From contig NZ_AUUU01000006.1 in NCBI RefSeq assembly GCF_002760435.1, forward strand, positions 62,001 through 126,000: a stretch of 64,000 nucleotides of DNA, given 5' to 3'. This DNA comes from Clostridium sp. LS. GTDB lineage: Bacteria; Bacillota; Clostridia; Clostridiales; Clostridiaceae. Under the pieces are notes generated by a model. The model did no database searches. It was not told the DNA's origin and saw only the letters and a program-made list of their open reading frames with translations. The translations under genes and the position numbers were made by a program. Below, one piece after another: positions 29,011-37,982 of the stretch. How positions within the stretch are numbered: the first letter of the stretch is position 1; the number at the start of each line of letters is the position of its first letter.

Positions 29011-29046
29011 AGAAGAAGAACTTTATTAGGAGGCTTCTTCTTTTTT
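29011..29046 (+). terminator. nadE terminator
   Basis: AGAAGAAG and CTTCTTCT arms with a loop containing AGGAGG, followed by TTTTTT, 32 bp after the nadE stop. Confidence 0.7.
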
Positions 29047-29098
29047 ATATCTAAGATCACCTCAATAGAATTATATTTAGTTGAATCTCCCTATAAGA

Positions 29099-29149
29099 AA
29101 AGCAAATTAAAATATCTTATATTAATTCTAGGATATTTTAATTTGCTTT
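29099..29149. terminator. Long AT-rich hairpin, probable terminator
   Basis: AAAGCAAATTAAAATATC and GATATTTTAATTTGCTTT are perfect 18-base arms around a 15-base loop, with TATTTT after them. It lies between the convergent nadE and ankyrin genes and could serve either strand. Confidence 0.65.
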
Positions 29150-29260
29150 ATTTTCAATAATTTCATTTAAAATAAATTGACTTTAAGAACATATGATTAT
29201 GCCTAAAATAGTCACTTTGTTTCTGTCCAATTAAATAAACTAATATAATTGTTTTCTATT

Positions 29261-29728
29261 TTATCGAAAAATTTCAATTACTTCATTATGTCCTTGTCTC
29301 TTGGCTAAATCGATCGGTGTTATCCCGCCTCCATTTTGCGCATTCTTATTTGCTCCATACTGAAGAAGAATCTTTGCAGATTTATAATGCCCTGTCCATC
29401 CTGCCCAATGTAGTGGTGTTTCGTAATTCTCATCTCTTAGTTCAGTGTTCGCACCATTCTTAAGCAAATATTCTACAATATCAACGTTATCATATTCAAC
29501 TGCCCAATGTAATGGAGCACTTCCTTTGCCACTTTGTATATTCACATCGGCTCCATTTTCAATCAAAATTTTAACCAAATCCAATCTACACTTTGCAACC
29601 ATACATAATGGTGTTTGTCCTTCTGCATTCTTGGTATTTACATCAGCTCCTAGCTTAATAGCTTCTTTAAAATCGCTTACATTACCTGTTACAGACGCCT
29701 CACACAGCATAATATCTTTATCATTCAT
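29261..29728 (-). CDS. Ankyrin-repeat protein
   Basis: 155-residue protein built of four to five ankyrin repeats; recurrent G-ADVN, G-TPL and A---GH patterns are clear, for example NGADVNIQSGKGSAPLHWAVEYDNVDIVEYLLKNGA. No other domain or signal peptide is present, so it probably mediates protein binding in the cytoplasm. The start at 29728 (MNDKDIMLCEAS) has GGGAGAGG about 11 bases upstream; an in-frame GTG at 29749 is an alternative. Monocistronic, partner unknown. Confidence 0.85.
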   Translation of the reverse strand: MNDKDIMLCEASVTGNVSDFKEAIKLGADVNTKNAEGQTPLCMVAKCRLDLVKILIENGADVNIQSGKGSAPLHWAVEYDNVDIVEYLLKNGANTELRDENYETPLHWAGWTGHYKSAKILLQYGANKNAQNGGGITPIDLAKRQGHNEVIEIFR

Positions 29729-29749
29729 ATCCAAACAATCCTCTCCCAC

Positions 29750-30073
29750 ATTTTCACAAACTCACCATAAATTATATAACACACATTAGTTCTAGGTCAA
29801 GATTTGAAATCTTTTTACACATATCATTTGTATTTTCCTTTTCACCTTTTCTATAGCGCTCAATAGAATATCATAAAACTTTTCGCCATTAGAAAGCAAA
29901 GTAGTCAGTAGCTTATTATATTTCTTTGATAAATTAACAATAACCTTTTGCTTTTTATACTGAATTGTGGAATTTTTTTTTAAGTAGTGCTACAATAGAT
30001 GTTATTAAGTAAACAATGGCAATAGGCATAAATATTTTTAGCCAAAGCCTGTATAGATATGGAGGAATGGAAA
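29750..30073. other. Intergenic region with no clear gene
   Basis: About 320 bp between the divergent ankyrin and ilvE genes. A TACAAT at about 29991-29996 could be the ilvE -10, but no consensus -35 sits at the right distance. No attenuator or T-box core was recognised. Confidence 0.4.
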
Positions 30074-31105
30074 ATGGGGAAAAAAGCTGATATAGACTGG
30101 GGTAAATTAGGATTCGAATATATAAAAACGGATTTTCGTTATATTTCAGTTTGGAAAGATGGAAAATGGGATGAGGGACGACTTACTAAAGATAATATGC
30201 TTACTATAAGCGAAGCTTCTACTGTTATTCATTATGGCCAAAGTTGTTTTGAAGGACTTAAGGCATATACAACAAAGGAAGGTAAAATTCAATTGTTCAG
30301 ACCTGACTTAAATGCAGAGCGTATGAATGAAAGTTGTGATAAACTGCTAATGCCACATGTTCCTAAAGAAAAATTTATTGATGCTGTTATGCAAGTTGTA
30401 AAAGCAAACGAAAAATATGTTCCACCTTACGGCAGTGGTGCAACTTTATATATCAGACCATATTTAATGGGTGTTGGACACAATATAGGTGTTAAGCCAG
30501 CTCCAGAATATATTTTTGGCGTTTTCTGTATACCTGTTGGTCCTTATTTTAAAGACGGGGTTTCACCATGTAATTACATAGTTCTGGACGAATTTGATAG
30601 AGCAGCTCCTCACGGTACTGGAGGCAATAAAGTTGGAGGAAACTATGCAGCGTCATTGCAAGCTCATGCGGTAGCTGCAGAAAAAGGATTTGCTGATTGT
30701 ATTTACTTAGATCCGGCAACTCACACTAAAATTGAAGAAATAGGTGCTGCAAATTTCTTTGGAATTACTAAGAATGATGAATTTGTCACTCCTAAATCTC
30801 CATCAATTTTACCTAGTATAACTAAGCGTTCTCTACTTTACATTGCAGAGCATTATTTAAATATGCCTGTTTATGAGAAGGAAGTTCTCATAGATGAGAT
30901 AGATCAATTTAAAGAAGCTGGAGCTTGCGGAACAGCTGCAGTAATTACTCCTATTGGAGGAATCCAATACAAAGACAACTTACATGTATTCTTTAGTGAA
31001 ACTGAAGTAGGACCTATAACTCAAAAATTATATGATATACTTTTAGGAATTCAACTTGGTGATGTTGAAGCTCCTGAAGGCTGGATATATGAAGTAGAAA
31101 TTTAA
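30074..31105 (+). CDS. ilvE: Branched-chain amino-acid aminotransferase
   Basis: 343-residue fold-IV PLP aminotransferase that interconverts branched-chain amino acids and their 2-oxo acids. Visible signatures: [12 protein letters not shown], the catalytic Lys in [34 protein letters not shown] and [13 protein letters not shown]. The long form with these motifs matches the IlvE type of Firmicutes. The start at 30074 (MGKKADIDW) follows GGAGGAATGGAAA. Monocistronic. Confidence 0.95.
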   Translation: MGKKADIDWGKLGFEYIKTDFRYISVWKDGKWDEGRLTKDNMLTISEASTVIHYGQSCFEGLKAYTTKEGKIQLFRPDLNAERMNESCDKLLMPHVPKEKFIDAVMQVVKANEKYVPPYGSGATLYIRPYLMGVGHNIGVKPAPEYIFGVFCIPVGPYFKDGVSPCNYIVLDEFDRAAPHGTGGNKVGGNYAASLQAHAVAAEKGFADCIYLDPATHTKIEEIGAANFFGITKNDEFVTPKSPSILPSITKRSLLYIAEHYLNMPVYEKEVLIDEIDQFKEAGACGTAAVITPIGGIQYKDNLHVFFSETEVGPITQKLYDILLGIQLGDVEAPEGWIYEVEI

Positions 31106-31142
31106 TTCTTATACATTTAAAATAGTACTTTCTATTATGGTT

Positions 31143-31190
31143 AAAAATAGAGTAAAATCAGAAATTATAATGATTTTACTCTATTTTTAT
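31143..31190 (+). terminator. ilvE terminator
   Basis: AAAAATAGAGTAAAATCA and TGATTTTACTCTATTTTT are perfect 18-base arms around a 10-base loop, ending in a T-run, 37 bp after ilvE. Confidence 0.85.
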
Positions 31191-31364
31191 TATCTTTTCA
31201 TACCTGTTAACTAATTAAAATGATTTAATAAAAACTCAAATTATTGCTTTATCTGAATTCTTATGGTAAAATTTTACTATAAAATATTAATATACATTAC
31301 TTTAAAGCTTTCTTAAAAAAATACGATTATATAAATAACAATGCAAATAAAAGGAGGGGTATAT

Positions 31365-31784
31365 ATGCCTGATAATAAATTAAGTTCTAGTAGTTACACT
31401 GTAAGTAATATATCCAGCACTAATACTGATACTAACATAATAAGAAGGCCTTACGCCAATATACCCCTCTCTCCTGGTAAAAGGCATAATAAATCTAATT
31501 CATTTAGAGATACCTTGAATTCAATTGCTTCAAAAAGTTCACATAATTCTAATTCCGAAGACTTCTCTGATTTATTAAGTAATGAATTAAATAACATGGT
31601 AAGATTAGAAAGCACAGAAAATTCGAGACTGGTAAAAAGCAGCTTTGGAAATAATGCTTCAAATGAAATAAGCAATTCTAACTTAAATAGAGAGTTTGAT
31701 GAGGCTGTAATTGAAAATAATGCGGCTTTATTATGTAAGAAAATTAGTTTATTAAATTCACTAAAAAAAGAATCTAATAATTAA
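31365..31784 (+). CDS. Small Ser/Asn-rich protein of unknown function
   Basis: 139-residue protein with a very strong ribosome site (AAAGGAGGGG) before MPDNKLSSSSY. The composition is rich in Ser and Asn (about a third of residues), with a short hydrophobic patch only near the C-terminus (AALLCKKISLLNSL). No signal peptide, membrane span or known motif. Probably intrinsically disordered over its first two thirds. I do not recognise a family. It ends at a bidirectional terminator. Confidence 0.6.
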   Translation: MPDNKLSSSSYTVSNISSTNTDTNIIRRPYANIPLSPGKRHNKSNSFRDTLNSIASKSSHNSNSEDFSDLLSNELNNMVRLESTENSRLVKSSFGNNASNEISNSNLNREFDEAVIENNAALLCKKISLLNSLKKESNN

Positions 31785-31787
31785 CAG

Positions 31788-31830
31788 AAGGATTGATGGC
31801 ATGTTACTAAGTTGACTGCCATCAATCCTT
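31788..31830. terminator. Bidirectional terminator
   Basis: AAGGATTGATGGC and GCCATCAATCCTT are perfect 13-base arms between the convergent unknown gene and the ABC exporter gene. Confidence 0.8.
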
Positions 31831-31846
31831 TTATAATATCGAGCAT

Positions 31847-33553
31847 TTATACAGCAGCCAGTTTATGTAGATTACTGTATTCTCCTTGCTTTTCCATTAA
31901 CTCTTCATGAGTTCCTTTCTCTAGAATTCCTGTATTACCAAGAACTACGATTTCATCTGCATTTTTAATTGTTGATAATCTATGTGCCACTACTATAGTT
32001 GTCCTACCAGCACATAATTTTTCTAATGATTCTTGAATCACACGCTCAGTTGCATTGTCTAAGGCTGATGTTGCTTCATCTAATATTAATATTGGGGGAT
32101 CCTTCAGAAAAACTCTTGCAATTGAGATTCGCTGCTTTTGCCCTCCAGACAATTTTACGCCTCTTTCACCAATATAAGTATCATATCCAACTGGCAGCGA
32201 AGTTACAAATTCATGAATATTAGCCATTTTTGCAGCCCTAAATAACTCCTCTTCACTTGCGTCTGTCTTTCCATATAATATATTCTCTCTTATAGTTCCA
32301 GTAAATAAAAAGACCTCTTGCTGAACTATTCCAATATTTTCTCTAAGTGAATTTAATTTTATATCATAGATACTTTTATTATCAATTAATATATCCCCAC
32401 TTTCAACTTCATAAAATCTAGGAATAAGATTACAAAAAGTTGTCTTGCCTCCCCCAGATGCACCAACTAGAGCTAACATTTGTCCTTTTTTGATTTTAAC
32501 AGATATATTATCTAGCACTCTTTTCCCCTCGTATCTGAACACAACATTTTTAAATTCAATTTCTCCATCTACATTTTTTAGTTCAATTGCATCATGCTTA
32601 TCTTTTTCTCTTTCGGCCTCCATAATTTCCATGTATCTTTGAAACCCTGTAATTCCATTCTGAAATTGCTCCATAAAATCAATAAGCTTTTTTATAGGAG
32701 TAATAAATATTTTTATATAAAGCATATAAGCTATAAAATCTCCAATATTTATAAGGCCAATAAAAGTAAATATACCACCACCTATTAATCCTACGTAACT
32801 TAGGATATCCATGCCGAAGCCTGCTCCTGAAGAATATTCAGCCATTACTTTATACGCTTCTTCTCTTGCTTTAATAAAGTTAGCATTCCCTTCTTCAAAC
32901 TTTTCTTCTTCAACTTTATGACTAACAAATGCTTTTGATATTTTTATCCCAGAAATACTGTTCTCTAAGTTAGCATTTACTGCACCTGTTTTAACTTTGG
33001 TATCTAAAAATGCTTTATTCATTTTCTTTCTTTCATATAATGTAAACCAAACTATTACTGGTATAAATGAAAAAATTAATACTGTAAGCGGAACATTTAT
33101 AGAGCAAAGTATGGCAAATGATCCAATTAACATAACAATTGAAATAAATAAATCTTCCGGACCATGATGTGCAAGTTCTGAGATATCCATTAAATCATTT
33201 ATAATTCTAGACATTATATCTCCAGTTTTATTGCTGTCAAAAAAACTATTTGGTAAACGTTGTAGATGTTTAAATATATTTCTCCTCATATCTCCCTGCA
33301 TTCTAACACCAACAACATGTCCCCAATATTGCATAAAATATCCACATGCAGCTTTTGCAATGAAAATAAATAATAATGTGACTCCAAATACTATAATCAT
33401 TCTAAAATCTTTATTTGGAATAGAATCATTAACAACATCTCTAGTCATTATAGGATAAACCAAATCACATAACGATGCTATTAAAGCTACTATTAAATCT
33501 AAAGCAAATAAAATTTTATATGGTTTATAAAATAGAATAAATTTTTTTACCAT
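31847..33553 (-). CDS. ABC exporter, fused membrane and ATPase domains
   Basis: 568-residue half-transporter of the MsbA/LmrA/MDR type. Six membrane helices occupy about residues 1-310. The nucleotide-binding domain has Walker A LVGASGGGKTTFCNLIPR, Q-loop GIVQQEVFLF, signature KLSGGQKQRISIARVFL, Walker B LILDEATSALD and switch VAHRLST. It would work as a homodimer exporting a lipid, peptide or drug; the substrate cannot be told. Monocistronic. Confidence 0.94.
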   Translation of the reverse strand: MVKKFILFYKPYKILFALDLIVALIASLCDLVYPIMTRDVVNDSIPNKDFRMIIVFGVTLLFIFIAKAACGYFMQYWGHVVGVRMQGDMRRNIFKHLQRLPNSFFDSNKTGDIMSRIINDLMDISELAHHGPEDLFISIVMLIGSFAILCSINVPLTVLIFSFIPVIVWFTLYERKKMNKAFLDTKVKTGAVNANLENSISGIKISKAFVSHKVEEEKFEEGNANFIKAREEAYKVMAEYSSGAGFGMDILSYVGLIGGGIFTFIGLINIGDFIAYMLYIKIFITPIKKLIDFMEQFQNGITGFQRYMEIMEAEREKDKHDAIELKNVDGEIEFKNVVFRYEGKRVLDNISVKIKKGQMLALVGASGGGKTTFCNLIPRFYEVESGDILIDNKSIYDIKLNSLRENIGIVQQEVFLFTGTIRENILYGKTDASEEELFRAAKMANIHEFVTSLPVGYDTYIGERGVKLSGGQKQRISIARVFLKDPPILILDEATSALDNATERVIQESLEKLCAGRTTIVVAHRLSTIKNADEIVVLGNTGILEKGTHEELMEKQGEYSNLHKLAAV

Positions 33554-33684
33554 TATAAAATCTCCTTTCTTTTTTAATAAATTTCTTAAACTATAGATTT
33601 CCTTAATTAGGAATAAAATTTAAAGAGCTTGTATATAATTAATGTATAATACATAATTTTACAATTGTTAGGTGGTGAATAAAT

Positions 33685-33939
33685 ATGATCAAAAAGCTTT
33701 TTTATGCTATTAACCTAAGCTTAGCCGTACTATTACCTTTATTTTCATTAAATATAATAGTAAGCAAGTATAATCCAAATGATTTTTTTCCATTGATATT
33801 TATTTGCTTGGGTTTCTGTGATACATTACTTGGTATTAATTTATTAAATGCAAATAAAAAAGCATTAAGCGTATCTAGCTTTATACTTGCAAGCTTCTTA
33901 TTCATTTTAGTTGGAAGTAAAGTTTGTATATATAATTAA
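33685..33939 (+). CDS. Small membrane protein
   Basis: 84-residue protein with about three hydrophobic segments (residues 7-28, 35-51, 61-80) and charged turns (YNPND, NANKKA). AGGTGGTG precedes the ATG. It resembles short clostridial and bacillar membrane proteins of unknown function. Monocistronic, followed by a hairpin terminator. Confidence 0.65.
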   Translation: MIKKLFYAINLSLAVLLPLFSLNIIVSKYNPNDFFPLIFICLGFCDTLLGINLLNANKKALSVSSFILASFLFILVGSKVCIYN

Positions 33940-33942
33940 ATT

Positions 33943-33983
33943 ATTATAGTTTGTCCTTATTATTGCTAAGAACAAACTATAAT
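33943..33983. terminator. Terminator after small membrane protein
   Basis: ATTATAGTTTGT and ACAAACTATAAT are perfect 12-base arms extended by CTT/AAG around an AT-rich loop. The T-tract is weak on both strands. Confidence 0.55.
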
Positions 33984-34074
33984 AGTACAACCATATCACA
34001 ATCAATAAATTTTTCATTTAACATAGTGCTTACGCTGTATTTCATATAAAACATAATTTATAATTATGACTATA

Positions 34075-34752
34075 TTAGATTATTTTTAAAATTTCATCCT
34101 TGCATTGTTCCAATTTATCATCAAATATTCCTGCAATTTGAACAGGTTTATTATTAAATACTATTATATTTCCTCGGAAATATATAGCTTCATCTAAATC
34201 GTGGGTAACTAATATTACCATTCTTTTTTGTTTATTTAATAAATTTTTGAATTCGTCTATTATTGTATACTTTAATTTATAATCAAGAGATTTGAAGGGC
34301 TCATCCATTAAAATTACTTTTGATGGCTTTCCAAAAGCTCTTGCTATATTAATTCGCTGCCTCATTCCACCGCTTAATGCCTTTGGATATTTATCTTTAA
34401 CATCATAAATGCCCACTAATTTTAAAATTTCTTCAACCTTGTTGCCTATGAGTGACTTATCAAAATATCGTTTTAAAGAAATCTCTAGATTTTCCTTAAC
34501 CGTAAGCCATTCAATCAGCCTATCTTCTTGAAATATATAGCTTATATCCCTCGTTGAGACTCCTTTAATCTCACCACTTTGAGCCTCTAATAATCCAGCA
34601 ATAATATTTAGCAAAGTAGTCTTCCCGCAACCGGATTTTCCTATTATACAATTTATATGTTCATCACTGAAATTAATATTAAAATCTTTGAAAATTTCAT
34701 CAGTATCATACGATTTATATAAATTTCTAATACTTATCTTCATTAGCTCCAC
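34075..34752 (-). CDS. NitT/TauT-type ABC transporter, ATPase
   Basis: 225-residue ATPase of the SsuB/TauB/ThiZ kind. Walker A CIIGKSGCGKTTLLNI, Q-loop YIFQEDRLIEWLTVKEN (the early-family QEDRL form), signature ALSGGMRQRINIARAF, Walker B VILMDEPFKSLD and switch VTHDLDEA. Its start overlaps the permease stop by 10 bp. Candidate substrates are thiamin precursor, nitrate or sulfonate; no TPP riboswitch was recognised upstream of the operon. Confidence 0.9.
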   Translation of the reverse strand: MELMKISIRNLYKSYDTDEIFKDFNINFSDEHINCIIGKSGCGKTTLLNIIAGLLEAQSGEIKGVSTRDISYIFQEDRLIEWLTVKENLEISLKRYFDKSLIGNKVEEILKLVGIYDVKDKYPKALSGGMRQRINIARAFGKPSKVILMDEPFKSLDYKLKYTIIDEFKNLLNKQKRMVILVTHDLDEAIYFRGNIIVFNNKPVQIAGIFDDKLEQCKDEILKII

Positions 34753-35498
34753 CTATATATTTTATTTTTCAACACTCTATTTATTATTTCTAAAATTAAA
34801 GATATAAATACAATAATTATGATCCAAGCAAAAATTCCTGATGTATTGAAATTCACTTTTTCTATCTGTATTTGAGAGCCTATCCCAAATTTAGGTTGGC
34901 CATATACCTCTCCAGCAATTACAACCTTAAAAGTTAGTGAAAATGTTGATACAAATATGCTCATAAAATAAAATTTCATAACTGGAATATAAATTTTTTT
35001 AATTTTATCATTTAAACTCACTTCATATATAGTTGTCATATCAATTATTTTTTTATCTATTTGCATAAGATTATTTCTTATTCCTTCATAAAGTATCGGA
35101 AAAATAATAGCAAAACCAACTATAAATGGAGTTTTATCTTTATCAAACCATACTAACGAAAGAACTACTAAAACCATAGTTGGAATAGTTTTACTAAACG
35201 AATTTACTGGCTCCATTAAATATTTGAAAAAGGGATACACAGCTCCGAGTACCCCTAAAATCATAGAAAAAATTAATGCTAATATATAGCTAATTGTGGT
35301 TCTATATAAACTGCTAAAGATAACTTTTAATGAATCCCCTCCAATAAAAATATCCTTAATGGCACCAACAACTTGTTCTATTCTTGGAATGTATATATCA
35401 TTATTAATTATTATAGCAATTAATTGCCATAATCCTATAAAAAATATAAACGACACTAACGTATATACTTTATTTCTCCATGAATATTTCGTCATCTG
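34743..35498 (-). CDS. NitT/TauT-type ABC transporter, permease
   Basis: 251-residue permease with about six membrane spans and an EAA-like loop (TTIYEVSLNDKIKKIYIPVMKFYFMSIF); the canonical glycine is replaced, which is slightly unusual. The start MTKYSWRNKVYTL at 35498 follows GGAGGAAGTATACCAG, and the first 29 bases overlap the end of the binding-protein gene, implying coupling. Middle gene of a three-gene operon. Confidence 0.88.
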   Translation of the reverse strand, partial: QMTKYSWRNKVYTLVSFIFFIGLWQLIAIIINNDIYIPRIEQVVGAIKDIFIGGDSLKVIFSSLYRTTISYILALIFSMILGVLGAVYPFFKYLMEPVNSFSKTIPTMVLVVLSLVWFDKDKTPFIVGFAIIFPILYEGIRNNLMQIDKKIIDMTTIYEVSLNDKIKKIYIPVMKFYFMSIFVSTFSLTFKVVIAGEVYGQPKFGIGSQIQIEKVNFNTSGIFAWIIIIVFISLILEIINRVLKNKIYRWS

Positions 35499-36468
35499 GT
35501 ATACTTCCTCCAATTGTCTTTGGATCAAATTCATTAAGTTTCTCAAAATAAGTTTTATATTCTTTAATACTATCTTTTATATCTACATATTTTATATTGG
35601 ATTTATCTATAGATTTTATTACTATAGGCTTTTTAGCTGAAACTCCTATTTCCTCACAATAAGATCCTACTGTTTCTTTATTACTATATATCCACTCTGT
35701 TGCATCTTTTACATTTTTCAAAAGGGCTTGAACAAATTCCTTATCCTTGTCTAACAACTCCTTCTTGACTATAAGAGTTGATTGTGGATACCCATACTCA
35801 GAATTATTTATTTTCTTCCATTCATCATTTAAATCTAACATTATATTAAATTTTTCATTTTTACTTTGAACAGTAGATAAAGCCGGCTCGGGAATCACAG
35901 CATATTGTGTCTTACCCGCTAAAATAATTGGTGCAAGTTCATTTACTGTATTCACATAACTAAAGTTAATATCTTTATCCACATCAAAGCCTTTAGCTTT
36001 AAGTATTGTCCTGGCAATTATATCAGGTGTTAATCCTTTGCCTATATTATAAATTTCTTTTCCTTTTAAATCCTGAAGATTTTGATTTTCATTGGTTGTA
36101 CCTAGATAAAATGAACCAAAACCTATAGTTCCAGCTATTTTATACTCTTTATTTTTATTATATACAGTTGCTGCCACATTTGAAGGTACTACAGCAATAT
36201 CTGGTTCATTCTTCATTACACTTGTAACTAAGCTATCTGAATTTTGTTCAATTGTATAGTTAATATTATATCCTGATTTTATTTCAGGTTTTTCTTTAAT
36301 TAGCTTAGATATTGCTATAGCCGTAAGACCATCTGGTGTTACGAAGCTAATATCCTTAGTTTTTACAGCATTACTAACAGTTGCTTCTTGTGCTTTATTA
36401 TTTCCACACGCCACAAGTATTATAATAGATAGCATTATAACTAAAAATAACGATATTTTTATTTTCAT
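35470..36468 (-). CDS. NMT1/THI5-like ABC substrate-binding lipoprotein
   Basis: 332-residue solute-binding protein. Lipoprotein signal ending ILVACGNN (Cys21), then a periplasmic-binding fold: ISFVTPDGLTAIAISKL, EPDIAVVPSNVAA, LKGKEIYNIGKGLTPDIIARTIL, KTQYAVIPEPALSTV. This belongs to the SsuA/NMT1 group that binds pyrimidine precursors, sulfonates, nitrate and similar small molecules. First gene of the operon. Two inverted repeats lie directly upstream. Confidence 0.88.
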   Translation of the reverse strand: MKIKISLFLVIMLSIIILVACGNNKAQEATVSNAVKTKDISFVTPDGLTAIAISKLIKEKPEIKSGYNINYTIEQNSDSLVTSVMKNEPDIAVVPSNVAATVYNKNKEYKIAGTIGFGSFYLGTTNENQNLQDLKGKEIYNIGKGLTPDIIARTILKAKGFDVDKDINFSYVNTVNELAPIILAGKTQYAVIPEPALSTVQSKNEKFNIMLDLNDEWKKINNSEYGYPQSTLIVKKELLDKDKEFVQALLKNVKDATEWIYSNKETVGSYCEEIGVSAKKPIVIKSIDKSNIKYVDIKDSIKEYKTYFEKLNEFDPKTIGGSIPDDEIFMEK

Positions 36469-36480
36469 TCTTTATCCCCC

Positions 36481-36541
36481 TTCTGTAAATATCAGAAATT
36501 TTACAGAAAATAATATTCAACTTTTACATAAGTTAACTTAT
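36481..36541 (-). promoter_or_regulatory. Two inverted repeats upstream of the NMT1-like operon
   Basis: TTCTGTAAA (36481-36489) pairs with TTTACAGAA (36500-36508). ATAAGTTAACTTAT (36528-36541) is a perfect 14-base palindrome. Both lie within 75 bp of the operon start, so one may be an operator. No TPP, SAM or cobalamin riboswitch core was seen. Confidence 0.4.
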
Positions 36542-36665
36542 TTTCATAGTAATTTTAATTAATTAATACTTACTCTTAATTATAATATCACAATCAAATA
36601 AAAATACCAAATTTAGCTTTAGTTTGTTAAGACATCAAAGCTAATTTACAGGATTTTTTCATACT

Positions 36666-36704
36666 AAAAAGACATGAATTAATATTGAACTTAACTCATG
36701 CCTT
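36666..36704 (-). terminator. Terminator after the ADP-ribosylglycohydrolase gene
   Basis: On the minus strand AAGGCATGA pairs with TCATGTCTT around a 20-base loop and is followed by TTT. One G-T pair. Confidence 0.5.
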
Positions 36705-36773
36705 CATCGGCTTATATGTAACAAAACTAATCATTCTTTCTATCTAATAATAAAATAATAACTTTATAAATTT

Positions 36774-37814
36774 TTATTTTCTTGCAACGCTAAAAAGCTC
36801 TTTAGCCATTTCATTAATTAAATCCGCTAACTCAAGTTTAGCAATCCATTCCTCAGGTATTGAGCTCACCCCTAATTTTGCTCCCATTATATTTCCACAA
36901 ATAGCTCCTGTACTATCACTATCTCCATCATGGTTCACTGCTAATTTCAATGCCATTTTAAAATCTTCTGGATATGATAGTGCACAATAAACTGCAATCG
37001 CTAATGCCTCCTCTGCAATCCATCCTTCGCCCAATTGTGAAAGTTTTTTAGAGCTTGGATCTCCTTCCTTAGCCAGCAATGCAGCTTTATTTAACGCCTG
37101 TATAGTTTCTTGACTATATCCCATAGTTTTTAATGTTTGTATTGAATTTAAAACAGCTTTATCTAGTGGTACATCAAGACACAAATCTGAAATTATACTT
37201 GAAAGTGCTCCTGAGGATAGATATCCTGTAGGATGTCCATGTGTAATTGCGGCTAACTCACATCCCAGGTTAAAAGCATCTTTCTTTCTATATACATAAT
37301 ATAATCCTGCTGGTGCAGCTCTCATCACCCCGCCACAGCCTTTACTGTTATTTATCACATTCTCTAAAGTCCCAAATTTATCATTTTTACTCTTTTGCAG
37401 AGCTGTAATGCAGCTATTACCAGGAAACCTCTGGTCATATAATTGATTATACTTTAATAGCCTTGAATCATTTTCATTCATTAAATAATTATATTCCTTT
37501 GAAATGGTGCATCCTTGAGTATATAGCCATCTCATGTATGAGTGAAATATACTCTTTTGGATATTTTTTTCCTTTGCAAACCTACTTGTATATTCATAAT
37601 CTAGTATACCTTCAATAGTAAATAGTGTCATTTGAGTATCATCAGAGATTTGAGCTTTCTTTGAAATAATGTCTAATTTCAGATCCTCTATACCAGTTTT
37701 TCCATATGTCCAATGTATTTCAAATAATTTCATAAATTCTACTGGAAAACCAAGTGCATCCCCGATGCCCCCTCCTAGTAAGCATCCAATAAATCTGTCC
37801 CTCATATTTATCAT
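36774..37814 (-). CDS. ADP-ribosylglycohydrolase family protein (DraG/ARH-like)
   Basis: 346-residue protein with the full ARH metal site. GCLLGGGIGDALGFPVEF is at the N-terminus, ISDDTQMTLFT at 56-64 (Asp58, Asp59), THGHPTGYLSSGA in the middle, and NHDGDSDSTGAICGNIMGA near 290-305. The family removes ADP-ribose from proteins (DraG reactivates nitrogenase reductase) or acts on related compounds. GGAGATAATT precedes the start at 37814. It is divergent from a gene with an ADP-ribosyltransferase signature and lies about 1 kb from a nitrogenase-like cluster, which suggests but does not prove a regulatory pair. Confidence 0.9.
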   Translation of the reverse strand: MINMRDRFIGCLLGGGIGDALGFPVEFMKLFEIHWTYGKTGIEDLKLDIISKKAQISDDTQMTLFTIEGILDYEYTSRFAKEKNIQKSIFHSYMRWLYTQGCTISKEYNYLMNENDSRLLKYNQLYDQRFPGNSCITALQKSKNDKFGTLENVINNSKGCGGVMRAAPAGLYYVYRKKDAFNLGCELAAITHGHPTGYLSSGALSSIISDLCLDVPLDKAVLNSIQTLKTMGYSQETIQALNKAALLAKEGDPSSKKLSQLGEGWIAEEALAIAVYCALSYPEDFKMALKLAVNHDGDSDSTGAICGNIMGAKLGVSSIPEEWIAKLELADLINEMAKELFSVARK

Positions 37815-37982
37815 AATTATCTCCTTTTTAATACAATTATATCACTTCTCAGGTAATATTTTAAATTAGAATTGACATTTATATAAAAAAAATTGTATAA
37901 TTATGATAACGAATACATAAATGGTAATTCACCTCATATACTAATATATACCTTAAATTTTAAGAAAAGGAGTTGAGTATGT

